This document shows positions 34,452-44,612 of a stretch of 64,000 nucleotides of DNA, one piece after another. This DNA comes from Cephalotus follicularis (lineage: Eukaryota; Streptophyta; Magnoliopsida; Oxalidales; Cephalotaceae), in assembly GCA_001972305.1 (NCBI GenBank), contig BDDD01002309.1, forward strand, positions 62,001 through 126,000. Reading direction: 5' to 3'. Under the pieces are notes generated by a model, which worked only from the letters and a program-made list of their open reading frames with translations, had not been told where the DNA came from and ran no database searches. Each line of letters starts with the position of its first letter. Within the stretch, counting starts at the first letter, position 1. Position numbers and translations under genes: made by a program.

Positions 34452-36798
34452 ATGGCCAGAGTCAAGCAGACTTGCAGACCAGCTACTCTTGAGGAAATAC
34501 GCCTCTTGGCCAAGGCGGTGACTGTTGCTGAGCGTCCTCTTGGATTAGAGGATGCCGTGGATGCCATCACGGTGGGCGGTCCCCAAGTCACTTTTTCTGG
34601 AACTGAGACCCAGGTCTTCAGAACCCACTGTGAAAATAGCGTGCTTCTTCTCGAGAAAGCGGAGAAATTGGCAAAATCTCATTGCTTCCCCAGAGGCTTG
34701 CGATCTCTATCCCCCGAGATCTCAAAGAGGCCACGGAGAGCAGACCTGGTCTCTTCATGGTTTACGAGGATGCTCTCACCCATGATTTGAGACTTCCTCT
34801 GCCTCCCTTCGCTGTTACAGTCATACAGATCTTCCAAATTCATCATTCCCTTATTCAAGAGTTGTCCTAGAGATTCATCATGGGCTTCTTAGTGAAGTGC
34901 TTGGAAGCAAAGGTGGCAGCTACAGTGGGCTTTTCAAGGAGTTTCATGCCCTTGCTGCCTCTCCTATCAAGCGCGGGTACTATTTTAAGTCGTGCTTTGG
35001 TTTGACCAAGAAAATGATGGTGGATCCTACAAAATCCATCAAGAACTGGCGGGAGAGGTACTTCCTCATCACGAATCTCCCTGAATTTATCCCCCCCCTG
35101 ACTGGTGGGATTCTTTGGATACCTAGCGTTTGAATCAAAGGGTAAATTTATCTGACGCAGAGAGGGCAGATCTAAATAAGCTATCTATGCTAGAACCAGA
35201 GGAGGTCAACTTAACCGTGACCGAAGACCGTCTGCGTTGGGTCGGGCTAAGCATGTCTCGATGTTGCAGGAACGCCTTGGACGATGCAGAGGAGATCCCA
35301 GTGGGTGAGAAAGAGAAATGAAGATAGCAGAGATGAACCCAGAGCTGAACCCAATCACAAGTGGAGGAACTGTATTAAGCATTCGTCTCCTCCTCTGCTT
35401 CTAATATCTTTGTTTTGTTCATTCCTTATTTCTTGTAATTCATGTTTTTAATTTTGTTTTCTTTATCGTTTGCTAGCAATGGCTTCCTAGCGCCCTTTTG
35501 CAGAGGTGCTGAAGGTTACTAGGGAGGAGCAAGGCATTGCTGGAGATGCGAGGCAGAGAGCCTTGAGGTAAGCTGCCACAGGGGCGAAGAAAAGAGCTGA
35601 GAGAGAGGCTGCTAAAAAGAAGTCTGGCCATGGCAAGCGAGTTGCTAAGGACCTTACCCCTCCTGCCCTACCCCTTCCTCCACCAAAGAAACAAAAAAAG
35701 AGTAGAAGGCGGAGAAGGCTCTTCTCATGACCAAGAAGTTGTTTCCCCTACGGTGAGTTCTCGGGACCCTATCCGCCTTGGCGTGCCTATGGACATTGAC
35801 AGGATGGAAGAAGAGGTCGAGGCATTGGGCAACTCTAGTCTGGACTTGAATACACCAGCGGCATCTTTCGAGCTCAGCAGGGTATGCATGCTTCCCTCAG
35901 AGCTGTGCGCACAAGAAGGTTGGACCCATGAGAAGCTTCTGAATCACTGCACTCGAAGCTGTATTATGGTAAATGACTATTCCCCCTTTTTCTTTTTCGA
36001 TACCCTTCTTGATCTTCCCTTGACCCGGGTCTTTCAATTTTGTTAGGCTATGAACGACATCCACTTAATGGTGAATAACTCAAAAGTAGATCACGAGCTT
36101 ATCAACTAGCTACGCCAAGAGAATGCGAAGCTCAAAGGTACTGTTGATTCGGCCTACGCTCGGTTGGAGGAAGTTCTTATGGCCCAAGAGTCAGTTTTGG
36201 AATAGAAGAGGCAAGCCCTTGAAGCTTTGGACAAGGAGAAGAAGGACAAAAAGAAACTCCTCAATAGTCATGTAAGAATCTGTAATTTGCTGCAGACTAC
36301 GGAAGAGAAGTTCTCTGCTTTTTGAAACAGGGAAGCTTCTCGGATCCAAGAGGCGGTTGACAAAGCCCTTACGGAATTTAAAGATTCATCTGAGTTTCAA
36401 GGTGCTTTGGCTGGGGCCGTGGACGACTATAAGGCTTCCCCAGCTTTTGAGGAGGAAGTCTTCAAGGAATCTGTGAGGTACTTTCGTCGGGGCTTATATC
36501 AACTGGATGTCTGCTCTTCACCCCGAGGTTCCTTTGACCCTTATAATATATTGTGAGTCAGCTGGAGATTTTGACTTTCTCCCTAAAGGGATAGAGGTTG
36601 GGGAGGAGAAAGTTCGCATTGCCCTGGTGGAGAAAGAGTTACAGAGGGCAGAGCTCCAAGATTTGACTGTATAGTCCTCTACCGAAGATGTTGAAGAGCT
36701 TCCTTCCTCTACCCTTGATGCCCCTTTCTCTAAGCCTGCTTTAGAAGCTATTGCTGCTTCTCTACGTGAGGATATTCTGAACCCTGCTCCTCTTTAGC
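34452..36798 (+). pseudogene. aORF of the Tat element, degraded
   Basis: Starts MARVKQTCRPATLEEIRLL. Frames change at about 34690, stops occur at about 34870, 35130 and 36108, and several more follow. Readable blocks: KNWRERYFLITNLPEF (about 35040), typical of the plant aORF/'transposon protein' family; a basic linker with AKKRAEREAAKKK (about 35590); a coiled coil rich in Glu/Lys (about 36080-36290); and DSSEFQGALAGAVDDYKASPAFEEEV plus VRYFRRGLYQLD (about 36385-36510). The C-terminus is LREDILNPAPL-stop. The family is known from Retand, RIRE2 and Grande; its function is not known. Confidence 0.7.
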
Positions 36799-36926
36799 TA
36801 TTATTATGCATTGTACCTTTTTTGTAATTCCTACTATGTTAATGCAATAAAACATAATTTTTAGCTTCGTTTGAGCTTGAAAATTCCCTTAGGAAAATTT
36901 ATTTCAGTCTATCGTATTCGTAGCCA

Positions 36927-37225
36927 TCTTTTATACTGGTCTAATATTTTTTAGACTAGGTCACCTAAGCTTTTTAGCCCGCATAGAGCACTTGTATCAA
37001 AGCGTTCAGCCAACAAGACTTGATCTTTGCGAGTTCTTATGTGTTTACAGATCAAGATTTGTTTCTCGTCTGACAAGTTCTTATGGGTTTGAAAATCAGG
37101 ATTTCGTACTGGTCTGATATTGTTCAGACCGAGTCGCCTGAGCTTTCTAGCCCCCGTGGCTTGTATCAAAACGCTCAGTCCAACGCTTGATCTTTGTGAG
37201 TTCTTATGTGTTCTCAGATTAAGTT
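36927..37225 (+). repeat. Tandem ~140-bp duplication downstream of the aORF
   Basis: Two diverged copies (about 36927-37060 and 37094-37225) share GTC.CCT.AGCTTT.TAGCCC, CTTGTATCAAA.CG, TTGATCTTTG.GAGTTCTTATGTG and TCAGAT.AAG. A related pair is present in the element at the left window edge (about 481-760), so the duplication predates both insertions. Confidence 0.7.
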
Positions 37226-37650
37226 ACCTTTTAATTGCTCCCTTGGGAGTCTTTGAATAAGTTTGTATTAAAGCTTTTGTCTGCTCGAGACTTACTCTGA
37301 TTGCTCCTGTGGGAGTCTTGTCTGATTGCTCCCTTAGGAGTCTTCTCTGACTGCTCCCTTAGGAGTCTTCTAGGATTGTTCTCTTAAGAGTCTTCTCTGA
37401 TGGATCCCTTAGAAGTCTGCTCTGACTAGAGACTTTGTCTGTTCGAGACGTTAGTCTACTGGAGCTTTTAGTCTGCTTAAGACTTTAGTCTGCTCGAGAC
37501 CTTAGTCTGTTCGAGACTGGAAGAGCTCTGGTCCTATATCAAGGCCTTACTCTAATTGCTCCCTTGGGAGTCTTTCATTGTAAAATTGTTGAAGGCTGTT
37601 CATTGAACCTTCTTCTCTGACTACTCCTTTGGGAGTCTTTTATTGTAAAC
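37226..37650 (+). repeat. Short-repeat cluster in the convergence spacer
   Basis: Two interleaved motifs: GCTCCCTTGGGAGTCTT (about eight variants, e.g. at 37229, 37302, 37327, 37351, 37556 and 37625) and GTCTGCTCGAGACTT (about six variants, 37266-37520). CTCCCTTGGGAG and CTCGAG are near or true palindromes. They lie where the pol-side and aORF-side transcripts would meet. Confidence 0.75.
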
Positions 37651-37744
37651 TTGGAACGGATTTTTTAGAGAAAAATCATATTTATTGAATGGATTGAAAA
37701 TAAGTACATACTTTATTGATAGCACTTATCTGTTGCTGATCAGA

Positions 37745-37812
37745 CAAATAGATCTCTATTATTTTTTGAGGAATGTAATCAGTTCCTCTTTTTCCACCTC
37801 TCTCGACATAAT
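37745..37812 (-). pseudogene. Remnant of the protease-RT linker
   Basis: On the minus strand it reads like EVEKEELITFLKK, matching VEKGELITFLQNN in the element at 1-7269 (about 4190-4245). On one side the protease core is missing, on the other the whole RT to integrase region, so two separate deletions flank it. Confidence 0.6.
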
Positions 37813-38484
37813 TCAAGAAATGGTGTATATCACACCTCTGGGTTGTTGCTCCTCTCCTTGTTGTGGAGCTTTTTCTCTGCGTTTCCTTCTTTCCTGAGAA
37901 GTATCTCTATTCACATACTTCCTCAGATAACCTTTACGAATTAGGTCCTCTATCTGATTTTTCAAATGCCAGTAATCCTCCGTCTCATGCCCATGATAGC
38001 GATGGTATCGGCAATATTTGCTGGAATCCCTCTCGTCTGCTAGGGCTCTCAACGGAGTTGGCCACTGGATTGAGACTTTTTCCTTCTCCACTGCAAGGAT
38101 TCTGGTTCGCATCTCCAAGAGATGGGCGAAGCTATTATAATTGGGGATCGATGATCCTTTTTTTTTGGCGAGTCCTCCCTCTTGGAGAGTCTATGCCTCA
38201 GGTCACATTCCTTTAGTTTTGGCCCCCCTTTCGACTTCTCCTTTCTAGCCGTCAGACCTTCCTCTACGTTTACATACTTTTCTGTTCTTCTAAGGAGGTC
38301 TGTCATATCTAAGGCAGGCTTCTTCATCAGGGAGAAAGTGAAATCTGAGTTGTCTCTCAACTTGCTGTTCAAAGCTGCCATAGCAGAAGAAGGTTCCAAG
38401 TATTTTACCATCAAGGACTCCTTGTTGAACCGGGTCAGGTAACCTCTAAGGGATTCATTTTTTTTCTTGCACCACGTTGATCAA
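37813..38484 (-). pseudogene. gag, C-terminal half, of the non-autonomous Tat element
   Basis: Reads SLMVKYLEPSSAMAALNSKL, NSDFTFSLMKKPALDMTDLLRR, then the zinc-binding CRYHRYHGHETEDYWHLKNQIEDLIRKGYL and a basic Gln-rich tail ending PRGVIYTIS-stop. It is collinear with the gag of the left element (5100-5700). A frame change lies near 38110. The upstream half is at 43128-44100, separated by the copia solo LTR. Confidence 0.85.
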
Positions 38485-39695
38485 ATTGTTAGAGATAAGT
38501 CTTGCAAGAAGTTGTCATATTTTGTAATATGTAAACTTATCTTTGATGATATTCAATAAAATATATAATTTGCTATAAATGGCTATGAGTTCATTTTGTA
38601 AGAGCACAAAATATTATAAAATATTATTAATGGGCTTTGTAACTATTTTCCCACTTTTTGGGCTGGACCCGAAATTTATGATGTATTTAATTGGGCCTTA
38701 ATGAGAAATAAATTATGATTTTGGGCCTTAAGATAATATAATTTGTGAATATGGGCTAAAGGAATTGTGTTGTTCACATTGGGCCGGATTTATTGGTATA
38801 ATTAGATTTTTGGGCCCTATTGTGCAAAGTCTAAATTGGCCATAGTGAGGGGAAGCTGGCCCAAGCCCAGAAACGGGTCCGTACCCGTAGGAACTCTCCC
38901 AAGAGTTCTAGACTCTTCCCAAAGTCATTATAAAAAGAGAGTGAGTCAAAGAGCAACAACTTTGGCCATTTCCATTGCACAGTGCTTCCAGAAAAATCGA
39001 GAGAGTGAAAGAGGGAGAGGTAGAAGACAAATGGGTGCTGTTCAAAGTAAGCCCCATGTCCTCTGCACTTCACCCTTATAAATACCCATTTCCCTGGGGG
39101 CAAGAAGAGCACGAAGAAGGAGAATTGGCGAGAAGCGTAGCGGTCTCCTGATTTAAGGAAATTCCCGAATTTGGAGAGGATGAAGCATCTCCGTTTTCAA
39201 CCACCTTCCAGGTAGGTTGCTCCATGTCCGAGTGCCTACCAGCATATTTGTGTGCGAATTACTGTGTGATTGCTGTGTGCATTTCCTTATGTGCTGCTTG
39301 CTTGCGTGTGGTGTTTGTTGTTGGTAATTATGTTAATTATGCTAAGTAGTAGGTATACATATGTACAGTAGTATGTGTTCCCTACATTACGTCGAGCAGT
39401 GCGCCTAGCATGCAATTGTCCCCTTCCTTCTCATTATTGGTGACACTGTTGAGCAAACAGTATGCTCCCTTAACCATGTCATGGGCAGAAATGCCAGAAG
39501 AGATGCTGAGATCCCATACCCTTACCTCTCAGCACCTCAACCTACCGCGCTCCTCGCCGGCAAGTGACAAGTCCCCATCAGTACCGGCGTACGCAGAACA
39601 TGCATCCAATGCACCTTGCATGACCCCAGTACTCCATTCCAGGTCATGTTGAGTGCCTTTGCTAACGCCATGGGTGACGGGGACCTGGTATCTTT

Positions 39696-40000
39696 AAGGC
39701 CGGGCGGTGCGCCTGTGAGCCATGGCCGAGCGCTTTAAGGCCGGGCGGTGCGCCTGTGAGCCATGCCCGAGCGCTTCAAGGCCGGGCGGTGCGCCTGTGA
39801 GCCATGGCCGTGCGCTCCAAACAGCCGGGGGAAGACGCCATGACCGTACGCTCCAAACAGCCGGGGGAAGATACCATGACCGTGTGCTCCAAGTTGCCAG
39901 GGAGTGACATGCCAAGGCGAGCGTCCTCACTACCAGGGGACGAGCGTCCACGAAGCCATGGCCGAGCGTCCAAGCAGCCGGGGAAAGACCCAACCGAGCT
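39696..40000 (+). repeat. GC-rich 41-bp tandem repeats in the solo LTR
   Basis: Three near-identical 41-bp units (GGCCGGGCGGTGCGCCTGTG ... GAGCGCTTTAA) at about 39699-39823, followed by two to three units with CCAAACAGCCGGGGGAAGA and diverged derivatives of these units to about 40000. Confidence 0.85.
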
Positions 40001-40734
40001 GAGCGCCAGGAACCGTGCTCCCCATGCGCACCACGCTACGGCGCCGAGCACTTCTGCCTTTGTCCGAGCAGATGATGGAGACGAGCTCTCCCCCTGCCAG
40101 GCGTCGAGCACATGTCCAGCGTGGGCATGGTTCCCTACTGAGCATTCCTTGTATGTATTCAAGAGGAAGGAAGGGGAAATGGACGTACATGGACATACAT
40201 AATATGATGATGATTAGTATCTTGCACACGTGCCCCGGGCAAGTATTAAAGGAAATCTGTTATATGCATGCAAGCTCATGCCCCTTGCGTGAGGAATGCT
40301 CCAGTAATGCCAAGTGTACTATGTATAGTATTGTCCCCTGGCATGCACCTTCAGTATGTATCCCCTGGCCAAGTAATATGATGGATGATTACTCAAATAG
40401 AGTTAAGTGGCAATTATAGAACACGTGCATGGCCATCCCGCATGTAATTATAAATAAGGAAATGAATGGGTATGTATACGCATGCGTGGCCGGGCAGTAA
40501 GAATAAGGAAGTTGACACATGAAAGTCCCCGGGCATATGTTTATATAGTGAAAAGTGGCCTGCATACGCCATGCACGTGCTGAGGCGAACCTTGTGCAAG
40601 GGAAGTGCCCTGCACAATGGTGAGCCCCTGACCTGGCTTAAGAAATAGCTTAAGGAAGCCAAAGAAAAGAAAAGGGAAATAAGCCAAGGAAGGAAATGGA
40701 ATGTAAAAGGAAAAGATTTAGATAAATGATCCCG

Positions 40735-40975
40735 AGCTGGTGAGCCCAACAGGGGAGAATTCCGCCGAGCAGGTGAACCTAAGGGGGGTGAATTCCGCAA
40801 GGCAGGTGATCCTCGGGCGAACCGCCAATGGTGAACCTAAAGGTGAATTCCGCCAAAGCTGGTGATCCAAAGGGTGAACCGCCAAGCAGGTGAACCTAAG
40901 GGGGTGAATTCCGCTTAGCAGGTGAACCTGGAGGAGAATTCCGCGGGCTGGTGATCCTAAAGGTGAACCATGTAT
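40735..40975 (+). repeat. Second minisatellite: GGTGAACCTAAGGGGGTGAATTCCGC units
   Basis: About nine degenerate units of 20-35 bp alternate 'AGGTGAACCTAA...GGTGAATTCCGC' and 'GGTGATCC...GGTGAACCGCCAA'. The units differ from each other, so the array is old or homogenised only in part. Confidence 0.8.
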
Positions 40976-43127
40976 ACTGACCAGACCATAGGATGACCGG
41001 ACTTGACTCCTCTATGATGTGATTGCTATGTATGTTTGAGTAGAGCAGTCCGAGGACAAAGGATGATGATGATTATGCTACGGATTATAATTTGCATTCA
41101 TATAGGCATGCACATATTTATTATTATTATATTTGTTTCTCTTCTGTTTGTATTGTTTGTTCCTCTGGTATGTGCCCGTATATGGGGTGACCTACACAAC
41201 CCTCAGGGTTGCTGACCCATTCCTTTGAATGGGCCAGGTACAGGTAGCGGAGGCACAACGCAGCAGCACTAAAGACAAGGATTATTGAGTAAGTTCCTCC
41301 TCGACAGTACGCTTCGTGGACATGTTGCAGGAAATAAATTATGTATTTATTTTATTCTGGTTCATAGTAGTATGTAATTTATATGATTCGAATTGGGTTT
41401 GTAATCCACACATTAAACAAATGATTTTAATTATGATTTATATAAGTTTTAAATTTTGTGTTTAAATTATGATGATGATTGTACGGATTGCCACGTGTCG
41501 AGTCGTGGGGCCCATCCCACGGTTCGGGGCGTGACACATTTAATGTATTTATGTTTGAATATCCTAAAATTAAAATTGGAGGAACATATATTTTTGATGA
41601 GATCAATAAGTGAGAATTGGAATTTTGGTAAACTTTATTCTTAAATCTTCCTAACCATAGGATTAAGTACTCAGGGCATGCTTATTCCGATAAGACCAGC
41701 ACGTAGTAACCAGCTCGTTTAGAGGATGACTGATCTCATAAGTCATTTTGTGGAGACACGGGGAATACACGTGGGTGAATGAGTTCACTGAAACAGACTC
41801 GCAAGATGGAATGCCCGTATGGAATTTTTACTGTACATCAAACGGACATTCCTTATAGCAGCAGTGTAACAGTGGTCCTTAAACATGAGCCACCACTTGT
41901 ATCATGTGCATAAGATGCTATACTTTAACAATGCTTACATATATCCTCTAACCGTGGGGAGTAAACAGGTATTGGTTGGGTATGACAGGTTTATGGCAGT
42001 GATAGGTGAGTGAGCAAGAATGGATCCGTCGCTCCCAGTAAAAGGGAAAGTGCTCGTATTAATTAATCATTGGCAGGAAATCCCTGACCAGGATAAGAGC
42101 AATGATATGAAGAAAGTATTCAGATATCACTGGATCGTATTAGAGGGGCACCTCTAATATGACAGGGCCAATGACATTGTATCATGGTACCGTTTAATTG
42201 AACTATTGATGTTTGACGTAATCCATACCATAAGTTTAATTAGAGCATTAACGATGGAATGATTAAACGTGCACGAATCTGTATATTATGGTTTAAGGAA
42301 AATTCATATTACCTAGGTGTCAGTATGCATTGCTAGATGTCGATGCTGATCAGTATAATGCCTGAGATAGATTGATAACCTATCTCGGATGAAAAATGAT
42401 TAAAATAGTTTTAATTGGAAATGTTAATTAAATTGTTTTCATATGATGAAAAATGTTTAATTAAATGATTATGAGAATCATAATTTAATTCTACGGTCAG
42501 CATAATAATGAACCTAAAGAATCACACGCGATACAAGTGTTGATCTCCTATAAAGCGTGAAAGAAATCATAAGATGATTTAATGAGACATTAATATCTAC
42601 CAATGACTAAGTCTAAATTACTTAAGGGTTAAGTAGTGAAGGAAGATATTTATTGAAATCCTATCTTATTCATTAATGATGATTAATGATATTTACTAGC
42701 ATAAGACAAAAGGAAGATCACTTCTCATTAATGCTAGTCGACTTTGAGAAAGTAGAGAGAATGAAGAGAAAGAGTTTCTCATGTGATTCAAACGGTTGGA
42801 GAAAAGAGAAGAAAAGAGAAAGAGTTTCTCTCACATCAAAAGAGTTGGAAAAAGGAGATCATCTTGGTGAAGATAGCTTTAGAGGACTTCCTCTACTTGG
42901 AAGCTACCCTTAGAATCCAACAGGAACTCGAAGGAAGGAGAGACTCCATAATGTAAGTTATGGTCTCTTCCTTTGTTGTCAGAAAATGTTCTAATACATA
43001 TAAGAAATTTATTTAAGCATCAATGATCCTTGGAGAATAATTGGTTGTGTAGATTTTGAAACCTAATTTGCATGCAAAATGTTTTCACATATTAGTGTTT
43101 CTATGCACCACCAATTCCAATACAAAT

Positions 43128-44100
43128 GATTAAAGATCTTTCTTTGGGTTATGCTGTTAAGGAATTTTGTGACGAACATCTCACTGAATTGCTTGAAGTT
43201 CATCACTGTCTTTGGGGGAAACGTGGAGTACAACGTCTGAGCTACTCCCGTTAAGGTCGCCGGAAGTCCTCGACAAAGGATTGCATATGAAGCTTGGTGC
43301 ACTAACATGATCTGACTGTAATACCTCACATGTTGTATCAGGTCAGAGAATCCGTCATATTCTTTGAACGTTGGGAACCTGAACCCTCTCGGCATAGGCT
43401 GACTCAGTATCTCTGGAATGAAGGGATTGCAGTTTAGGTTCCACACCTCTGACAGGTATCCCTTCGTCTGCTCGGCTCCTCTGAGCGTTTTCTCCATTTC
43501 TGTAAACCTTCTGTTTATGGTCTGCTCGGTATCTTTTTGATCCCTAAACTTACTAGAGACCTGGGATGGCCCTCCGGTTGATCTGACCGAGTAGTCTGAC
43601 ATACTCCTCTGCCTTGATTCAGCTCTGCGAGACGCGTAGGAACGTGCATGGGGCTCCTCTTAGACTATGTAGTAATCTGTGCAGCCTTCCTCCATTGGAT
43701 CTTGCTCTGGAAGATCCTGCGCAATTTAATAATTATAATCCCTTGCACTGGAGGACTCTGCTCTCAGAAATATATCAATCTCTGACCGCCTTGGAGGGTG
43801 TCTGGCCCCCCTTTGCGGGTTTCTCCTGGGCTCTACTCTCAAAGATGTATCAATCTCTGACCGCCTTGGAGGGCACATGGTCCCCCTTTGAGGGTTTCGC
43901 ATAGCCTCTTGAGACTGTGGTTATTCTGGGGCTGGTTGACTTGGTCCAGCCTGATTCTGACTGGCCAAATTGTTGCCTGCAGTGTAGTGAACTTCCCCAT
44001 CTCTTGGAGGAGCTGGTTAAACTGCTCACCGGTGAGAGGAGCTTGACTAGGAGCAGCCGTAGGGTTGGTGGTTCTCTTTGGAGGTATTGTTGAATTATCT
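43128..44100 (-). pseudogene. gag, N-terminal half, of the non-autonomous Tat element
   Basis: 43602-43128 reads the gag domain (LCRGLPATLTGVAQTLYSTF; FVTKFLNSITQRK) preceded by RRFTEMEKTLRG, as in the left element. 43610-44100 is the variable N-terminal part in broken frames (PLTGEQFNQLLQEMGK). A ~70-bp tandem duplication, with CAATCTCTGACCGCCTTGGA repeated (43770-43800 and 43850-43880), is specific to this copy. Confidence 0.82.
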
Positions 44101-44108
44101 TACGTCGC

Positions 44109-44130
44109 ATTTCCTACAGACTGCGTCAAC
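44109..44130 (-). other. Degenerate primer binding site of the Tat element
   Basis: The minus strand reads GTTGACGCAGTCTGTAGGAA where the left element has GTTGGCGCCATCTGTGAGAA. The GGCGCC core is changed to GACGCA, mostly by CpG-type decay. Confidence 0.65.
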
Positions 44131-44607
44131 TGTTGATGCGTAAATCAACTTCACAACAGTTCTCCACGTGTGGAGATATGATTTGTTGGGGAAAACGTCG
44201 AACGATCCAAAGACTACACCGGATTAGGGTTTTCGGTTCTTCCCTGCATACAAAGAAAGCAAGTAATCGAAAGTCCATGAGGTTTAACTCCCGGGGACAC
44301 TCCGATGCTTAAGTCAGTTGTTTTGCAGAGAAAATAATAAGCTTGTATGGCAAATTGGTCCACCCCCACACTGTCTTTCTGGGGAATATTTATAGCCTTA
44401 CCTAGCTATAACATCTCTGAATTGCTAGCATTGTGGATATAATTATGAGTCCCTTGGAAATGGCCGAGATTCCAGACCATTTCTTCATTATGGGATAGAG
44501 GCGTTAACTCTCCCATGATGACCATGAACTTGGGTGTTTTGCCTGTATTTTTTGTTATGAATGACACGTGGCAGTGCCTTAATAACATATGAATTTTTCT
44601 CATATCA
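44131..44607 (-). repeat. 5' LTR of the non-autonomous Tat element
   Basis: 477 bp, TGTTGATGCG to TTCTCATATCA on the plus strand. A TATAAATA box on the minus strand (44394-44387) is the likely promoter. It is the better preserved of the two LTRs at the termini. Confidence 0.9.
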
Positions 44608-44612
44608 ATTAT

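Larger units (their letters stand above)
38597..41536 (+). mobile_element. 2.94-kb solo LTR with GC-rich minisatellites
   Basis: TGTAAGAGCAC start, GGGGCGTGACA end, flanked by CATTT (38592-38596 and 41537-41541). Its length is close to the 2.9-kb family at 9140-12040, but the sequence is not obviously the same family. It contains TATAAAAAG and TATAAATACC promoter-like boxes (38930, 39078), two minisatellite arrays and a stable stem-loop (CCCTCAGGGTTGC...CCATTC...GAATGGGCC, about 41200-41235). ORFs in the GC-rich part come from the repeats and are not genes. Confidence 0.78.
38487..43122 (+). mobile_element. Copia solo LTR (about 1.69 kb net), itself split by a second solo LTR
   Basis: Starts TGTTAGAGATAAG and ends AATTCCAATA, flanked by CAAAT (38482-38486 and 43123-43127). 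Rejoining the gag flanks gives a gap-free alignment with the gag of the left element, which proves the borders. 41640-42360 resembles copia LTR sequences (GGACATTCCTTATAGCAGCAGT; AATGGATCCGTCGCTCCC). No coding domain is inside. Net parts: 38487-38596 and 41542-43122. Confidence 0.8.
33460..44607 (-). mobile_element. Non-autonomous Tat/Retand-type element: gag and aORF kept, pol deleted
   Basis: Two 477-bp LTRs (33460-33936 and 44131-44607) with a perfect ATTAT duplication (33455-33459 and 44608-44612). On the minus strand it carries a degenerate primer site and gag (44100-43128, continued 38484-37813), then a roughly 60-bp remnant of the protease-RT linker, then the repeat-rich spacer. The aORF (34452-36798) runs on the plus strand. 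Protease core, RT, both RNase H domains and integrase are missing compared with the element at 1-7269. Its gag is interrupted by a copia solo LTR (38487-43122), so net length is about 6.5 kb. Many stops are present in gag and the aORF. Confidence 0.9.

Noticed and set aside
39694..40229. Overlapping ORFs of 99-134 residues on both strands
   Set aside because: They are made by the 41-bp minisatellite, whose period is not a multiple of three, so several frames stay open by chance.
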